This document shows, in pieces, positions 12,770-23,991 of a stretch of 64,000 nt of DNA. The position numbers and the translations under genes were made by a program. The notes under the pieces are model-generated. The model was not told the DNA's origin, ran no database searches, and worked only from the letters and a program-made list of their open reading frames with translations. Position 1 is the stretch's first letter, and each line of letters starts with the position of its first letter. Origin of the DNA: Palaemon carinicauda. Lineage: Eukaryota; Arthropoda; Malacostraca; Decapoda; Palaemonidae. The DNA lies in NCBI RefSeq assembly GCF_036898095.1, contig NC_090744.1:12239291-12303290 (forward strand). Direction: 5' to 3'.

Positions 12770-13500
12770 GGTACTGGATGTTTACAATATCCATCTTCTT
12801 TTTTCCCACCGTTATCCCTACATGAATGGGTCAGTTGCCTGATGCGTCCTCTCCAATACCTTTAGTCAAAGGTATCCTCTTCCACTAAACCTCTTTTCTC
12901 CATATCATCCCTGACCTTGAGGACATCTAATTCTCTGCCTTCCACTTGATATTCTCCCCCTAATAGGTTTATCCCAAGCCCTTCTCACACCCTCCCCACC
13001 ATCCATCCTTAACACGTGCCCACACCATCCATCCTTAACACGTGCCCGCACCATCCATCCTTAACATGTGCCCGCACCATCCATCCTTAACACGTGCCCG
13101 CACCATCCATCCTTAACATGTGCCCGCACCATCCATCCTTAACACGTGCCCGCACCATCCATCCTTAACACGTGCCCGCACCATCCATCCTTAACACGTG
13201 CCCACACCATCCATCCTTGCTTAACATGTGCCCACACCATCCATCTTTAACATGTGCCCATACCATCCATCCTTAACACGTGCCCATACCATCCATCCTT
13301 AACACGTGCCCACACCATCCATCCTTAACACATGCCCTCACCATCCATCCTTAACACATGCCCTCACCATCCATCCTTAACACGTGCCCACACCATTCTC
13401 GGTCGTGACACCCTTATCATCTCAGTAATACTACACTGACTTTCTTCTTATTTCATCATTTTCCAATCTTTCAAAGAGTGATATTCCCATAAACCACCTT
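12770..13500 (-). pseudogene. LINE C-terminal remnant containing a minisatellite
   Basis: On the minus strand, flanks of the minisatellite give 'ISLFERLENDEIRRK', then an R-W/M-x-W-A-R-V-K-D-G type segment, then 'GEGVRRAWDKPIRG' on the far side. This order resembles the C-terminal region after the RT in some LINEs. The 26-bp repeat unit encodes the M-V-W-A-R-V-K-D-G piece, so the minisatellite probably arose by expansion of LINE coding sequence. Frames are broken throughout. Confidence 0.45.
12996..13396. repeat. 26-bp minisatellite, about 15 units
   Basis: The unit is CACCATCCATCCTTAACACG followed by TGCCCG, with A/G variation (CACGTG or CATGTG). One unit near 13211 carries an extra 4 bp. 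There are no unique spacers, so it is not a CRISPR array. Confidence 0.93.
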
Positions 13501-13639
13501 AGCTTTCTCATCTGTTCTATCTATTTTCTATCCATGTGGGTGATTATTTGTGATATGTCTTTTGAGCAGGAACAGCTATACTGTACATGTTAGGGAGCAG
13601 AATTATAAATATTGAATAATTGTCGTCGCTAAAATCGAA

Positions 13640-14280
13640 GATTTTGCGAAGGTTATGGATTCCCTCGGGCGTCATTTGTTTCTGAGCAATTGTACACAAA
13701 AAGTACGGTTCCGATTTTGACCAAAGTTGGTAGTTGTGTTGGGTAGTACCCAAGGAGGAATTTGTAACATTTTGGATAGAGTGCATCAAAGTACAGGTAC
13801 ACAGCAGTACTTTGAAATAATCACAATGTTAATTACATGACAATTTGTTTGTGAACAACATTGCACAAAAACTACAGAACCAATTTCAACAAACATTGGT
13901 GGATATGTGGGGTATGATCCAAGGACAGATTCATTAGATGTTGAAGAATAAATGTCTTCACCTCTGTAATGACGTGTATAAAAAGGATATGAACTTTTTT
14001 TTTTACCTCTGCCAACAATGTTTGGAAGGTTATGTTTTACCCTGTTTGTGTGTATTTGTGAACAGCTTCCTGGCCGCAATTTTAGTCTGAGAATAATGAA
14101 ATTAGCAGGGATTAGCTTTCATGTAAAATTCTGGAAATTCAAGGTCAAGGTCACAGTCAAGCAAAATGTCCGTGTATGAAAATCCACGCCAATTGATACA
14201 TGTTAAGGTCCAAGGTCAAGGTCGAGAGATAAGCTGCTGCGGCGGAGGTCTGCGCCCTACAGAGGGCCCCTTTGGTTTTA
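13640..14280. repeat. dispersed repeat of aquatic-invertebrate type
   Basis: The stretch has the phrases 'acctctgccaacaatgtttgg', 'caaggtcaaggtcacagtca' and 'ggcggaggtctgcgccctac'. From memory, these phrases recur in repeats of many marine invertebrates. Internal reiteration is visible: the 'acaaaaactac...accaatttcaac...ttggt' motif occurs near 13700 and again near 13870. There is no coding capacity. Superfamily not assigned. Confidence 0.45.
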
Positions 14281-14449
14281 CCTCTGTTCTGCATTCCGTT
14301 ATCCATCCGAGTGTTGAATAAAAGGTTTTTGCTGTAGGAACAGTCCTTTATAATTATGCCTGATTTTACTCATCTCTGACGTAGGCATTTACTCAATTTA
14401 TATAGAAAATAGCAACAATTATTTTCTACATTATCTTAGGTTACAACTC

Positions 14450-14671
14450 GATTGCTATTCTGACCATTGTTCTCTAGCCTTGGGTAATGCCATAGCCTCA
14501 GTACTATGGTCTTCCACTGTCTTGGGTTAAAGTTCTCTTGCTTGAGGGTACACTGGGGCCACACTGGGGGGCACTCTTCTATCTTATTTCTCTTCCTCTT
14601 GTTTTCTTTTAAGTTTTTATAGTTTATATAGGAGATATTTATTTTAATGTTACTGTTGTTTAAATATTTTA
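14450..14671 (+). repeat. repeat R1, portion left of DIRS-A
   Basis: R1 sequence ('gggtaatgccatagcctcag', 'gagggtacactgggg', 'gtttttatagtttatatagg') runs up to the DIRS-A boundary. It resumes at 21442 on the other side with the R1 3' block. Confidence 0.8.
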
Positions 14672-14686
14672 TTTTTCAATATTAAT

Positions 14687-14843
14687 CTTACCCGATAATC
14701 ATGTAGCTGTCAACTCTGTTGCCGACAGAAATCTACGGTCGGGATACGCCAGCGATCGCTATACAGGTGGGGGTGAACACCACAGCGCCATCTGTGGTCA
14801 GGTACTCTAGTACTTCTTGTCAACACCACCTCAATTTTTCCTC
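14687..14843 (+). repeat. DIRS-A left inverted terminal repeat
   Basis: Complementary to 21243-21400 almost base for base (157 versus 158 bp, one A-run length difference). The 10 bases outside it, 14677-14686, are unique to the left end. Confidence 0.92.
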
Positions 14844-14979
14844 TGTCGTGCCTCCGGCTAGACCTACATGGATACGCTGTTGATTCTGGAGTTATTGCTC
14901 ACGATTTGGTGATGTATTTGCTCTAGAGTTTAGCCTTCGCTATTCAGGAAGCTATATCATTAGCTTAGCAAGTTTTTGG

Positions 14980-16030
14980 AATTAATTTGATTTAATTGTT
15001 GATTTAATTTTGGTACGAAGAGAGTATGAACTCTCTTTCACTTTTAAATGGCCGACCCTTCCCTTAGCGGAAGTGTTGGTGTCGAAGAGAGTATAGACTC
15101 TCTTAATTTTGCTTAACAAAGTTATAGAATTATTTTATATCTCCGCCTTTTATAGGCCTCTTTGATTAACTTCCTTTTATTATAAACTTATTTAAATTAA
15201 TTTTTATATTTGTTTATATTCGACCTTTCCTAATAGTAGGCGGTCTTTTCTTGGTACCGAAGTTAATTAACTTTGAGCCCGTCATTTCGTTTTTACCTGT
15301 TAACATATTATGCTATTTTAATGTTTTTGAAAGAATTTCTTTGATAGTCTTGTACTGTTTTCAAAGTTGAACTAACGTTTTGTTTTGTCTCTGCAGTTGT
15401 TGACGTTCAGAACGTTCAACTTGCGCTCTATCGTTACGATAGAGAGAGAGTCTATCACGGTGTCACGTTGCAGTAAGAGTAAACCGATTCTAGCGTTTTG
15501 TTCATTCTTTCTTAGCTTAAATGGTTCTATTCTAAAAAGGAACTTTTTATTTGGGAAACCTTTCAGTTTTTTTTTCCTTTAACAATAATATGTTTTAACG
15601 ATATATATAATTGGGCTCTTCTCTCAGATGTTAAGTCAAGAGAGAGAGAGAGAGAGAGAGATAGAGACGGAGGGAGAGAGAGGAGGATAAACGATTCGTT
15701 CAAGCGGGTAACGTTGTTATCGTTTTTGTTCTTCTCCCTAGTCTCTTTAGGGGAAGAAGGTAAACGTTTCTAGAGTTTTATTCTTGTTCTCAGACTTTAT
15801 GCGGTGAGAGATTTTAAACGTAGTTTATTTGATCTAGTGTTTAATCTCTTTTCCAGCCACTGAATTATTTATCTTTCATTATGTTTTTCTGTTACATTGT
15901 AATACTGTTTTCGCAATTACTAACTTTTAAGGAAGGATAGAATTGCGTGTTTCAGGTACAAACCACTTAAAGTTTCGAGTTCAGTGAAATAAGTGCAAAC
16001 AGAAAATCAAAAGTGATAAAGTGATAAGCG
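14980..16030 (+). other. DIRS-A/B type 5' leader
   Basis: About 1 kb of T-rich non-coding sequence, shared with DIRS-B (25500-26580) and absent from DIRS-C. It contains small hairpins such as AAGAGAGT...ACTCTCTT (twice), a (GA)n run near 15639-15661, and 'ctatcgttacgatag'. It joins Gag-homologous sequence near 16030, corresponding to about 34270 in DIRS-C. In DIRS-C, Gag residues 1 to about 170 occupy this place. Confidence 0.7.
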
Positions 16031-16042
16031 CAAAGTTTTACA

Positions 16043-17154
16043 GTGTTGCGTTCGAGGGTTCGTCTGTTCGTGCCAGTTGTTCGCCTAGTCTGGGACCTCT
16101 TACAAGCTCCCAAGCCCAGGGGAGAAGTAATGTCGAAGGACTTATGGGTTCAGCAGGCCTTGATCGACGAACAGACGTTTCCCTCCGTGGTTTCGGGTGT
16201 AACCAACTCACGTAGCCGACGTGATCACCCCACCCACACAAAGACGAGAGAGCCCATTTATTCCTCGTCTGCGGAAGAGGTTTCTCGCAGAAACCATGGA
16301 CCAAATCTTGCAGCTTTTAAGTGCAAGTCGGTCCCTTCCGCGCAAGTCCAACTCCTAGGTGGTGCCATTAGCACTGGGTCAGTTCGGACTTGCTGCAGTA
16401 CGACAACTGCACACCTCCCAGAGAGGCAAGGTGGTATCGCAACAGACAGTAACTCCGTCTGTTGCCGCACCAGCTGTTTTAGACCCTCAGTTTCAACTGA
16501 CAGTAGCTCCGTTTGTTGTTGTCTTTCTTAAACTCTAGTGGTCTATGCTGCTGACAATGCAGTCTCAGCTTGCGGTGTTGATGCAGGAGTTTCAGGCAGA
16601 GAAGGTTAACACACCTCCTCCTGCGAGCGCTCCTCCACCTCTACGCAGTCCAGCCTGCCAGACGTATGATGTTGAGGTTCCTCAAGCTACCTCCATGCGT
16701 GAGCTGCCGCGTTGGGAGTTGCCAGATACCAGCTCTGTGCAGCAACCTCCACTTTCCTTGAGGCAGGAGCCTCTTGCCACGCGGCAACCTCCTCAACACT
16801 TGAGGCAGGAGCCTTATGCTTTGCAGCAACCTCCTCTACCCTTGAGGTAGGAGCCTAATGCGTTGCGACTACCTCCTCCATCCTCGAGGCAGCTACCTCT
16901 TGCGGTGCGACAACCTCCACCATCCTCGAGGCAGCAACCTCAACTCCACCTCTGCGCAGTCCACCCTGCCAGACGTATGAAGTTGAGGTTCCTCAACCTA
17001 CCTCCTCGCGTGAGCTGCTGCATTGGGAGTTGCCAGATACCAGGGCTATGCAGCAACCTCTTGCGTTGCGGCAACCTCCACCATCCTTGAGGCAGCAACC
17101 TCAACTCTTGCGGCAGCCACCTCCACTCTTGAGGCAAGAACCTCAACTATTGAA
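16043..17154 (+). pseudogene. DIRS-A gag remnant
   Basis: Homologous to DIRS-C Gag from about residue 170 onward, with the same 'GPL(A/T)SSQAQGRSNVEG' block and the Gln/Pro/Arg-rich repeats ('LRQEP', 'LRQQP'). It is split over several frames, with no intact start and no N-terminal Cys-rich motif. It ends where a SINE is inserted. Confidence 0.75.
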
Positions 17155-17516
17155 TGGGCTCTCGTGGCATGGTTGGTTTCGACCTGGCCTTTCATTAGAA
17201 GGGGCTAGCGTTCGATCCCAAGTATGAGGTAGAAATTTATTTCTATTTGAACACGATGTTGTGTTGATATTTATCCATATTGACTCATTAGGGGTAATTT
17301 GGATGAATTACTACCAATTTTTCAATATTAATCTTACCCGATAATCATGATTATGGGGTAAGTATATTCAAAAATTTATTTTACTAATGAAAATAACATT
17401 GTGTCATGTGGTAGCCCGGGGAAATCTGGTAAAACTCGCTGGTAAAGAGACTGATGTCTCACCAGGTAAATCCTCGGACAGCTAGATTAGTGTCAGGTTC
17501 AGATTTCTTTAAAAAA
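17155..17516 (+). mobile_element. tRNA-derived SINE inside DIRS-A
   Basis: The 5' end reads like a tRNA-type Pol III promoter: A-box-like TGGCATGGTTGG at about 17165-17176 and B-box-like GCGTTCGATCCC at about 17209-17220. The stretch interrupts Gag-homologous repeats on both sides. Its body is itself interrupted by the 76-bp DIRS mini-element. No clear target duplication was found, so the boundaries are approximate. Only the SINE nature is inferred; the family is unknown. Confidence 0.55.
17323..17398 (+). mobile_element. 76-bp micro-DIRS made of the two termini only
   Basis: It consists of the 10 bp unique to the DIRS left end (17323-17332), a 30-bp near-palindrome formed by the outermost 15 bp of both inverted repeats (17333-17362, one mismatch), and the 36 bp unique to the right end (17363-17398). 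It is flanked by T5 on the left and TT on the right, as expected for DIRS target runs. The left end has the AATC variant seen in DIRS-A, not the AAAC variant of B and C. No interior remains. Confidence 0.85.
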
Positions 17517-18390
17517 TCCTCCTCTACCCATGAGGCAGCCTCATGCTTATGAGGAGCCTCATGCTATGCGGCATCCTCCTCAAACCATGAGGCAAAAGCC
17601 TCATGCTATGTGGCAACCGCCTCAACCCATGAGGCAGGAGCCTCATATTATGCGGCATCCTCCTCAACGCATGCGGCATAAGCCTCATCCCTTGCATGAG
17701 CCTCATCCCATGCAGCATAAGCCGCACGCCATGCAACATGCTCTGCTTACCTTACAGCATGCTCTACATACAGCATGCTCTGCATACCTTACCGCATGCT
17801 TCTCAGTCACACATCTTTGGTTGTTGCCAACTCACTAGACTGTCAAGCAGTTTCATACGTTGCCTTCTAGTCTGCTGCTTTTGCACCAGTGAAACCCTCA
17901 CTGAGAGAACTTAGCTTTTCTCGGATATGGTTCCTGTAGATGAGAAAGTGCTATTCTCCCTCCTTCTGATTTTCCCTTGAGGACTCTGTCATTTGGAGAG
18001 GAGCCTTTAGCTGCTTAGCCTCCTATGGACTTTTATTTAAGCATAGCATGCTTCCAGGGAGGGTAATGGTTCCACTTCAGTCGCTAACCCCGTCTGTTAC
18101 CACACCTGCTCCCATAGACCTTGAGCTGTGTTGCAAGACATGCAGTCCAAGCTTAGTCCTTGTTAGAGGATTTTTTGTTTACGGAGTCAGTGTGTCACTG
18201 GGAAGACGTTCAACAACCAGCAGAAGTGTCTTGTTGTGACGCAGTGCGGCAACCTCAGCAACCCGATAAGGAGTTGTCTGTACGACCCAGACAGTCTAGA
18301 CAGCTTCGGGTTGTCACTGTACTTCCTCGCTTCCCCATGGTTGACAGTTCACAGACTGTGCAGCAGTACCATGATCTTGTGTCCGGCTCC
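17517..18390 (+). pseudogene. DIRS-A gag-derived region, rearranged
   Basis: Gag-like repeats with Met-Arg-Gln/His-Pro units are followed by a short run of the 16-bp 'agcatgctctgcatac' unit near 17740-17790 and by frame-broken sequence shared with DIRS-B (28290-28885). It replaces the end of Gag and the N-terminal half of RT seen in DIRS-C (about 36300-37230). Confidence 0.6.
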
Positions 18391-19560
18391 GTCAGACGAC
18401 TAGCTTTTAAGAGCTCCCACAAGTCGTCGCTGTCTGGAGATTCTCAGATGGACTATGGATCTGACCAAGGAACTGGGCCTCCTGGTCAATTTTGAGGAGT
18501 CCCAGCTCGTCCCATCCCAGACCATTGTCTACCTGGGTATGGATCTTCAGAGTCGAGCTTTTCGGGCTTTTCCGTCGGCCCCAAAGATATACTAAGCCCT
18601 AGATTGCATCCAGAGCATGCTGAGAAGGAACCGATGCTCAGTCAGGTAGTGGATGAGTCTAACAGGGACACTTTCATCGCTGGCACTGTTCATCGAGTTA
18701 GGGAGACCCCACCTCCCCCCCTTCAGTATCATCTAGCGGCTCACTGGATAAAGGACATGACGCTAGAGACGATCTCAGTTCCTGTTTCCGAAGAGAGGAG
18801 GTCTACTCTCACGTGGTGAAAGAACAGCTTTCTTCTCAAGGAAGTCTACCTTTGGCTGTTCAGAAACCCGACCGCCGTCTCTTCTCTGACGCATCAGACA
18901 CGGGCTGGGGTGCGACTTTGGACGGACAGGAATGCTCGGGAACATGGAATCAGGAGCTAAGGACACTTCACATCTATTGCAAGGAGCTGTTGGCGGTTCA
19001 TCTGACCTTGATAAACTTCAAGTCCCTCCAGCTTAACAAGGTGGTGGACGTGGACTCTGACAACACCACAGCCTTGGCTTACATCTCCAAGCAGGGAGGG
19101 ACTCATTCGTGGAAGTTGTTCTAGATCGCAAGGGACCTCCTCATCTGGTTAAAAGATCGAAAGCTCACGCTGGTAACGAGGTTCATTCAGGGCGATATGA
19201 ATGTCATGGCAGATCGCCTTAGCCGGAAGGGTCAGGTCATCCCCACAGAGTGGACCCTTCACAAGAATGTTTGCAGCAGACTTTGGGCCCTGTGGGGTCA
19301 GCCAACCATAGATCTGTTCGCTACCTCGATAACCTAGAGGCTCCCGTTGTATTGTTCTCCGATTCCAGACCCAGCAGCAGTTCACGTGGATGCTTTTCTG
19401 CTGGATTGGTCCCATCTCGACCTGTATGCATTCCCGCCGTTCAAGATTGTCAACAGGGTACTTCAGAAGTTCGCCTCTCACAAAGGGACACGGCTGACGT
19501 TGGTTCGCTCCGCTCTGGCCCGCGAGAGAATGGTTCATAGAGGTACTGCAAGGGCTGGTC
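18390..19560 (+). pseudogene. DIRS-A RT C-terminal / RNase H / methyltransferase-like remnant
   Basis: Homology to DIRS-C resumes just after the YLDD motif ('RAPTSRRCLE'), so the RT palm and its catalytic Asp residues are absent. The RNase H blocks 'SDASDTGWGATL', 'CKELLAV' and 'VDSDNTTALAYISKQGG' are recognisable. Stops at 19122-19124 and 19335-19337 are shared with DIRS-B. The region cannot encode an active RT. Confidence 0.8.
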
Positions 19561-20721
19561 GACATTCCCAGGACTCTTCCTCTAGGAGTGGACCTTCTAC
19601 GTCTACCTCACGTAAAGAAGGTACATCCAAACCTCCACGCTCTTCGTCTGACTGCCTTCAGACTTTCGAAAGACTCTCAAGAGCTAGGGGCTTTTCGAAG
19701 GAGGCAGCCAGAGCGATTGCCAGAGCAAGGAGGACATCCACTCTCAGAGTCTATCAGTCTAAAGGGGAAGTCTTCCGAAGCTGGTACAAGGCCAATGCAG
19801 TTTCCTCATCCAGTACCACTGTAACCCAGATTGATGACTTCCTGTTACATCTAAGGAACGTAAGATCCCTTTCAGCTCCTACGATTAAGGGTTACAGAAG
19901 TATGTTGGCAGCGGTTTTCCGCCACAGAGGCTTGGATCTTTCCACCAACAAAGATCTACAGGACCTCCTTAGGTCTTTTAAGACCTCAAAGGAACGTCGG
20001 TTGTCCACTCCAGGCTGGAATCTAGACGTGGTCCTAAGGTTCCTTATGTCATCAAGATTTGAACCTCTCCAATCAGCCTCTTTTAAGGACCTCACATTAA
20101 AAACTCTTTTCCTCGTGTGCTTGACAACAGCTAAAAGAGTAAGTGAGATCCACGCCTTCAGCAGGAACATAGTTTTCACATCTGAAACGGCTACATGTTC
20201 CTTGCAGCTCGGTTTTTTGCTAAAACGAGCTTCCTTCACGTCCTTGGCCTAAGTCGTTCGAGATCCCAAGCCTGTCCAACTTGGTGGGGGACGAACTGGA
20301 GAGAGTACTTTGCCCAGTTAGAGCTCTTAGGTACTATCTAAAAAGGTCATAACCTTTACGAGGACAATCAGAAGCCTTATGGTGGGCTATCAAGAAGCCT
20401 TCTCTTCCAAGGTCTAAGAACTCAGTTTCTTACCTATTCAGACTCCTGATTAGGGAAGCACATTCTCATCTGAAGGAAGAAGACCTTGCTTTGCTGAAGG
20501 TAAGGACACATGAAGTGAGAGCTGTGGCTACTTCAGTGGCCCTCAAACAGAACCGTTCTCTGCAGAGTGTTATGGATGCAACCTATTGGAGAAGCAAGTC
20601 AGTGTTCGCATCATTCTATCTCAAAGATGTCCAGTCTCTTTACGAGAACTGCTACACCCTGGGACCATTCGTAGCAACGAATGCAGTAGTAGGCGGGGGC
20701 TCAGCCACTACATTCCCATAA
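19560..20721 (+). pseudogene. DIRS-A tyrosine recombinase, frameshifted
   Basis: An open stretch to 20252 encodes the recombinase N-terminal domain and the first catalytic Arg ('TAKRVSEIHAF'). A frameshift follows near 20215-20225, where the length differs from DIRS-C, and a TAA lies at 20350-20352, also present in DIRS-B. The last stretch (20491-20721) keeps 'HEVRAVAT' (His and second Arg) and 'FASFYL' (nucleophile Tyr). The chemistry residues are all present, but not in one frame. Confidence 0.8.
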
Positions 20722-21109
20722 TCCCATAACCTTTTTAACCTTTCTCTTGAATACTTTTTATGGGTTGTACTGTCGGCTAAGAAGCCTTCCACATCCTTGT
20801 TGATTTGGCGGGTGGTCAATTCTTTCTTGAGAAGCGCCGAGGTTAAAGGTTGTGATGAGGTCCTTTAGTATGGGTTGCAGCCCTTTATACTTCAGCACCT
20901 AAGAGTCGTTCAGCATCCTAAGAGGACCGCTACGCTCAGTAAGAAAGACGTACTTAATAAAGGCAGAGTAATGGTTCAAGTCGTCTTCCTTACCAGGTAC
21001 TTATTTATTTTATGTTATTTTTGAATAACTAATAAAATAAAATACGGGATACTTAGCTTCTGTGTTAACATGTATGCTGGTCTCCACCCACCACCCTGGG
21101 TGTGAATCA

Positions 21110-21200
21110 GCTACATGATTATCGGGTAAGATTAATATTGAAAAATGTTATTTTCATTAGTAAAATAAATTTTTGAATATACTTACCCGATAATCATGAT
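21110..21200 (+). repeat. DIRS-A internal complementary region
   Basis: This contains the complement of the left end (through TTAATATTG), AAAAA, then the complement of the 36-bp right-end extension and the CTTACCCGATAATC motif. In DIRS1-like elements this region templates regeneration of the termini through a circle junction. Confidence 0.9.
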
Positions 21201-21242
21201 TTAATTGACCCACCCTTCCTCCCCATAGAGAACCAGTGGACC

Positions 21243-21400
21243 GAGGAAAAAATTGAGGTGGTGTTGACAAGAAGTACTAGAGTACCTGACCACAGATGGC
21301 GCTGTGGTGTTCACCCCCACCTGTATAGCGATCGCTGGCGTATCCCGACCGTAGATTTCTGTCGGCAACAGAGTTGACAGCTACATGATTATCGGGTAAG
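21243..21400 (-). repeat. DIRS-A right inverted terminal repeat
   Basis: Reverse complement of 14687-14843. It is followed by the 36-bp right-end extension (21401-21436) and T5. Confidence 0.92.
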
Positions 21401-21441
21401 TATATTCAAAAATTTATTTTACTAATGAAAATAACATTTTT

Positions 21442-21550
21442 CCTTGCTTCCTTTCCTCACTGGGCTATTTTCCTTGTTGGAGCCCCTTGGCATTTAGCAT
21501 CCTGCTTTTCCAACTAGGGTTGTAGCTTAGCAATTAATAATGATAATAGC
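21442..21550 (+). repeat. repeat R1, portion right of DIRS-A
   Basis: It starts 'ccttgcttcctttcctcact', contains 'ggagcccc' and 'tccaactagggttgtagctt', and ends in a short AAT/AAC-rich tail. It completes the copy that begins at 14450. Confidence 0.85.
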
Positions 21551-22046
21551 TGCTGTCACTCCCCTTTATTTATCATTGCGTGTTATAACTTCCCTGTAGG
21601 TGGGAGTGGGGCATTACTAGTGGAACTTTTTAGCTTTCTTCTTTATGTCTCTTCCAGCTAATTCTCTTGAATCTTGCTGTGAAGCTTCTCCTAGCCTTAC
21701 TTCACAGTCTAACCTGCGGGAAATTTTCCCAATTTTACCGTTTTGCTGAATGACCTTTCAGACTTTAGTGCCAGGTCATATATCCCAAATTTGTAAATCC
21801 ATCTTATATTCAAGCATTAGATGGTAATATAAATCTATACATGTATCTAATAAAGATATTTTTTTTATTTTTCCAAATACCGTAACTAGAACATTCATTA
21901 TATTGTACAAATTTATTCTGCATGAAATGATTTTCTGGTTTTACACTGGGACAGTAGATGGAACTAGAAATCTTTTTTGTTCACGGTTTTATAAATATAA
22001 ATATTTGTATGCATTATAATGTATATTAACACCTTTCTACTCACAG
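21551..22046. other. no gene supported
   Basis: AT-rich sequence up to the candidate splice acceptor at 22046; no repeat or coding motif was recognised. Confidence 0.4.
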
Positions 22047-22219
22047 GTAGGCTATGCACTCAAGACGGTGGTTAGCGGTTGCGGCCGGGCATGTCTGAAG
22101 AGGATGCCGCCAACCCTAATCCAATACAATTAAATGGATGGCCCCGATCCAGTTCTAGGCAAGAGGACCCTCCAAGCAAATGATACCTGATGGTAGATTT
22201 TATACAACTTGAATATCAG
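22047..22219 (+). other. candidate 173-nt exon
   Basis: An acceptor with a pyrimidine tract (ACCTTTCTACTCACAG) and a consensus donor (CAG/GTAAGA) bound this island. The sequence is GC-richer than its surroundings and does not match the repeats seen here. No frame is open throughout. One frame has an ATG followed by 30 codons starting MSEEDAANPNPIQLNG and then a stop. If transcribed, it is more likely 5' UTR or non-coding RNA. Confidence 0.4.
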
Positions 22220-22654
22220 GTAAGATTTCTTTTAAACTACCTTTCAACATTGTTGTAAATTTCAGTTGACTAAATTGTGTGAATATTTGAGGATCAGGGT
22301 AAAAATATATTTAAGTATGAAAAAATATGTTCCTAATTGGATGCAAACCTTTGTCATTTATATGGGTTAGCTCTGGAAGAGTTTTGTGTCCAAATTGAAG
22401 AATTATTGTGGGACTGGCAGTCTTGTATGGCTGCCTCGTGGGCCCACCATGCCCTTGGGTGTGGCGATGCTAGCAGCTGTATGCTCACTTTGCTCCTGGC
22501 CGCTACGAATTTTATCTGTCCGTTACTGACCACCTTGCTGTGTTTTGTGTTATAATCGTTTTCTTATAACTAGTATGAGTGCTAAGCAAGTGGTTCTGAG
22601 AACCTGCCCAGGCCTTGAAAGTTGCCTTTGTGACACCTTCATGAGCCAAGTTGA

Positions 22655-23100
22655 CATAGACTAGCCACCCGTTGAGATACTACCACTAAAGAGTGGTGGG
22701 GTCTTTTGATTGGCCAGACCGTACTACATTGGATCCTTCTCTCTGGTTATGGTTCATTTCCCCTTTGCTTACACATGCACCAAGTAGTCTGGCATATTAT
22801 TTTTACATTCTCCTCTGTCCTCATACACATGAAAACATTGAGGTCACCTAACAATTCTTTACTCAAGGGGTTAACTAATGCTCTGTAACTGTTCATTGGC
22901 TTCTTTCCTCTTGGTAAGGATAGAAGACTCTTTAGCTATGGTAAACAGCTCTTCAAGGAGAAGGACACTCCAAAATGAAACCATTGTTTTCTAGTCTTGG
23001 GTAGTGCCATAGCCTCTGTACCATGGTATTCCAATGCCTTTGGTTAGAGTTCTCTTGCTTAAGGGTACACTCGGGGGCCACTATTCTATCTTACTTCTCT
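22655..23100 (+). repeat. repeat R1, 5' and middle portion
   Basis: It begins at the R1 head ('agccacccgttgagatacta') and runs in order to 'ttctatcttacttctctt'. There an inverted R1 copy interrupts it. Its remainder is at 23766-23992. Confidence 0.8.
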
Positions 23101-23765
23101 TATTATTATTGTTATGATTATTAAATGCTCATTATTATTAAATGCTAAGCTACAATCCTAGTTGGAAAAGCAGGATGCTATAAGCCCAGTGGCCCCAACA
23201 GGGAAAATAGCCCTGTGAGGAAAGGAAACAAGGAAAAATAAAATATTTTAAGAACAGTAACATTAAAATAAATATTTCCTTTATAAACAATAAAAACTTT
23301 AACAGAAGAGGAAGAGAAACTAGATAAAACAGTGTGCCAAAGTGTACCCTCAAGCAAGAGAACTCTAACCCAAGTCAGTGGAAGACCATGGTACTGAGGC
23401 TATGGCACTTCCCAAGACTGGAGAACAATGGTTTGATTTTGAAGTGTCCTTCTCCAAGAAGAGCTGCTTACCATGGCTAAAGAGTTTTAATACCCTTACC
23501 AAGAGGAAAATATAGCCACTGCACAATTAAAGTGCAGTAGTTAACCCCTTGAGAGAAGAATTGTTTAGTAATCTCAGTGTTGTCCGGTGTATGAGGACAA
23601 AGGAGAATCTGTAAAGAATAGGCCAGACTATTCGGTGTCTGTGTAGGCAAAGGAAAAGAACCGTAAACAGAGAGAAGGATCCAATGTAGTACTTCCTGTC
23701 AAAGGATCCCATAACACTCTAGCAGTAGTATCTCAACAGGCAGCTGGTGCCCTGGCCAACCTACT
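23101..23765 (-). repeat. repeat R1, nearly complete inverted copy
   Basis: Near full-length R1 on the minus strand, from an (AAT)n-type tail at 23101 to the head phrase (complement of 'ggtagtatctcaacgggtgg') near 23760. It is inserted within another R1 copy. Confidence 0.8.
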
Positions 23766-23940
23766 ACCTTGTTTTTGTTAAATTTCTTATTGTTTGTAGA
23801 GGAAATATATATTTTAATGTTACTGTTCTTAAAATATTTTATTTTTCCTTGTTTCCTTTCCTCACTGGCAATTTTCCCTGTTGGAGCCCCTGGGCTTTAA
23901 GCATTTAGATTTTCCAACTAGGGTTGTAGCGTAGCAAGTA

Positions 23941-23991
<51 letters not shown>

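Larger units (their letters stand above)
14672..21441 (+). mobile_element. DIRS-A: defective DIRS1-like retrotransposon
   Basis: The element is bounded by a T5 run on each side. Inverted terminal repeats of about 157 bp (14687-14843 and 21243-21400) begin CTTACCCGATAATC and are nearly identical. The left end adds 10 bp of its own and the right end adds 36 bp. An internal complementary region at 21110-21200 holds the complements of both ends. Coding content is defective: the Gag start is replaced by a leader of about 1 kb, the RT palm is missing, and RNase H and recombinase frames carry stops. A tRNA-like SINE with a 76-bp mini-element is inserted at 17155-17516. Confidence 0.93.

Noticed and set aside
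12996..13396. CRISPR-like array
   Set aside because: Units are directly tandem with no unique spacers, in a eukaryotic LINE context.
17155..17230. A functional tRNA gene
   Set aside because: A- and B-box-like sequences are present but no cloverleaf could be drawn; it fits a tRNA-derived SINE head better.
14672..21441. LTR retrotransposon
   Set aside because: Terminal repeats are inverted, not direct; there is an internal complementary region and a tyrosine recombinase in place of a DDE integrase.
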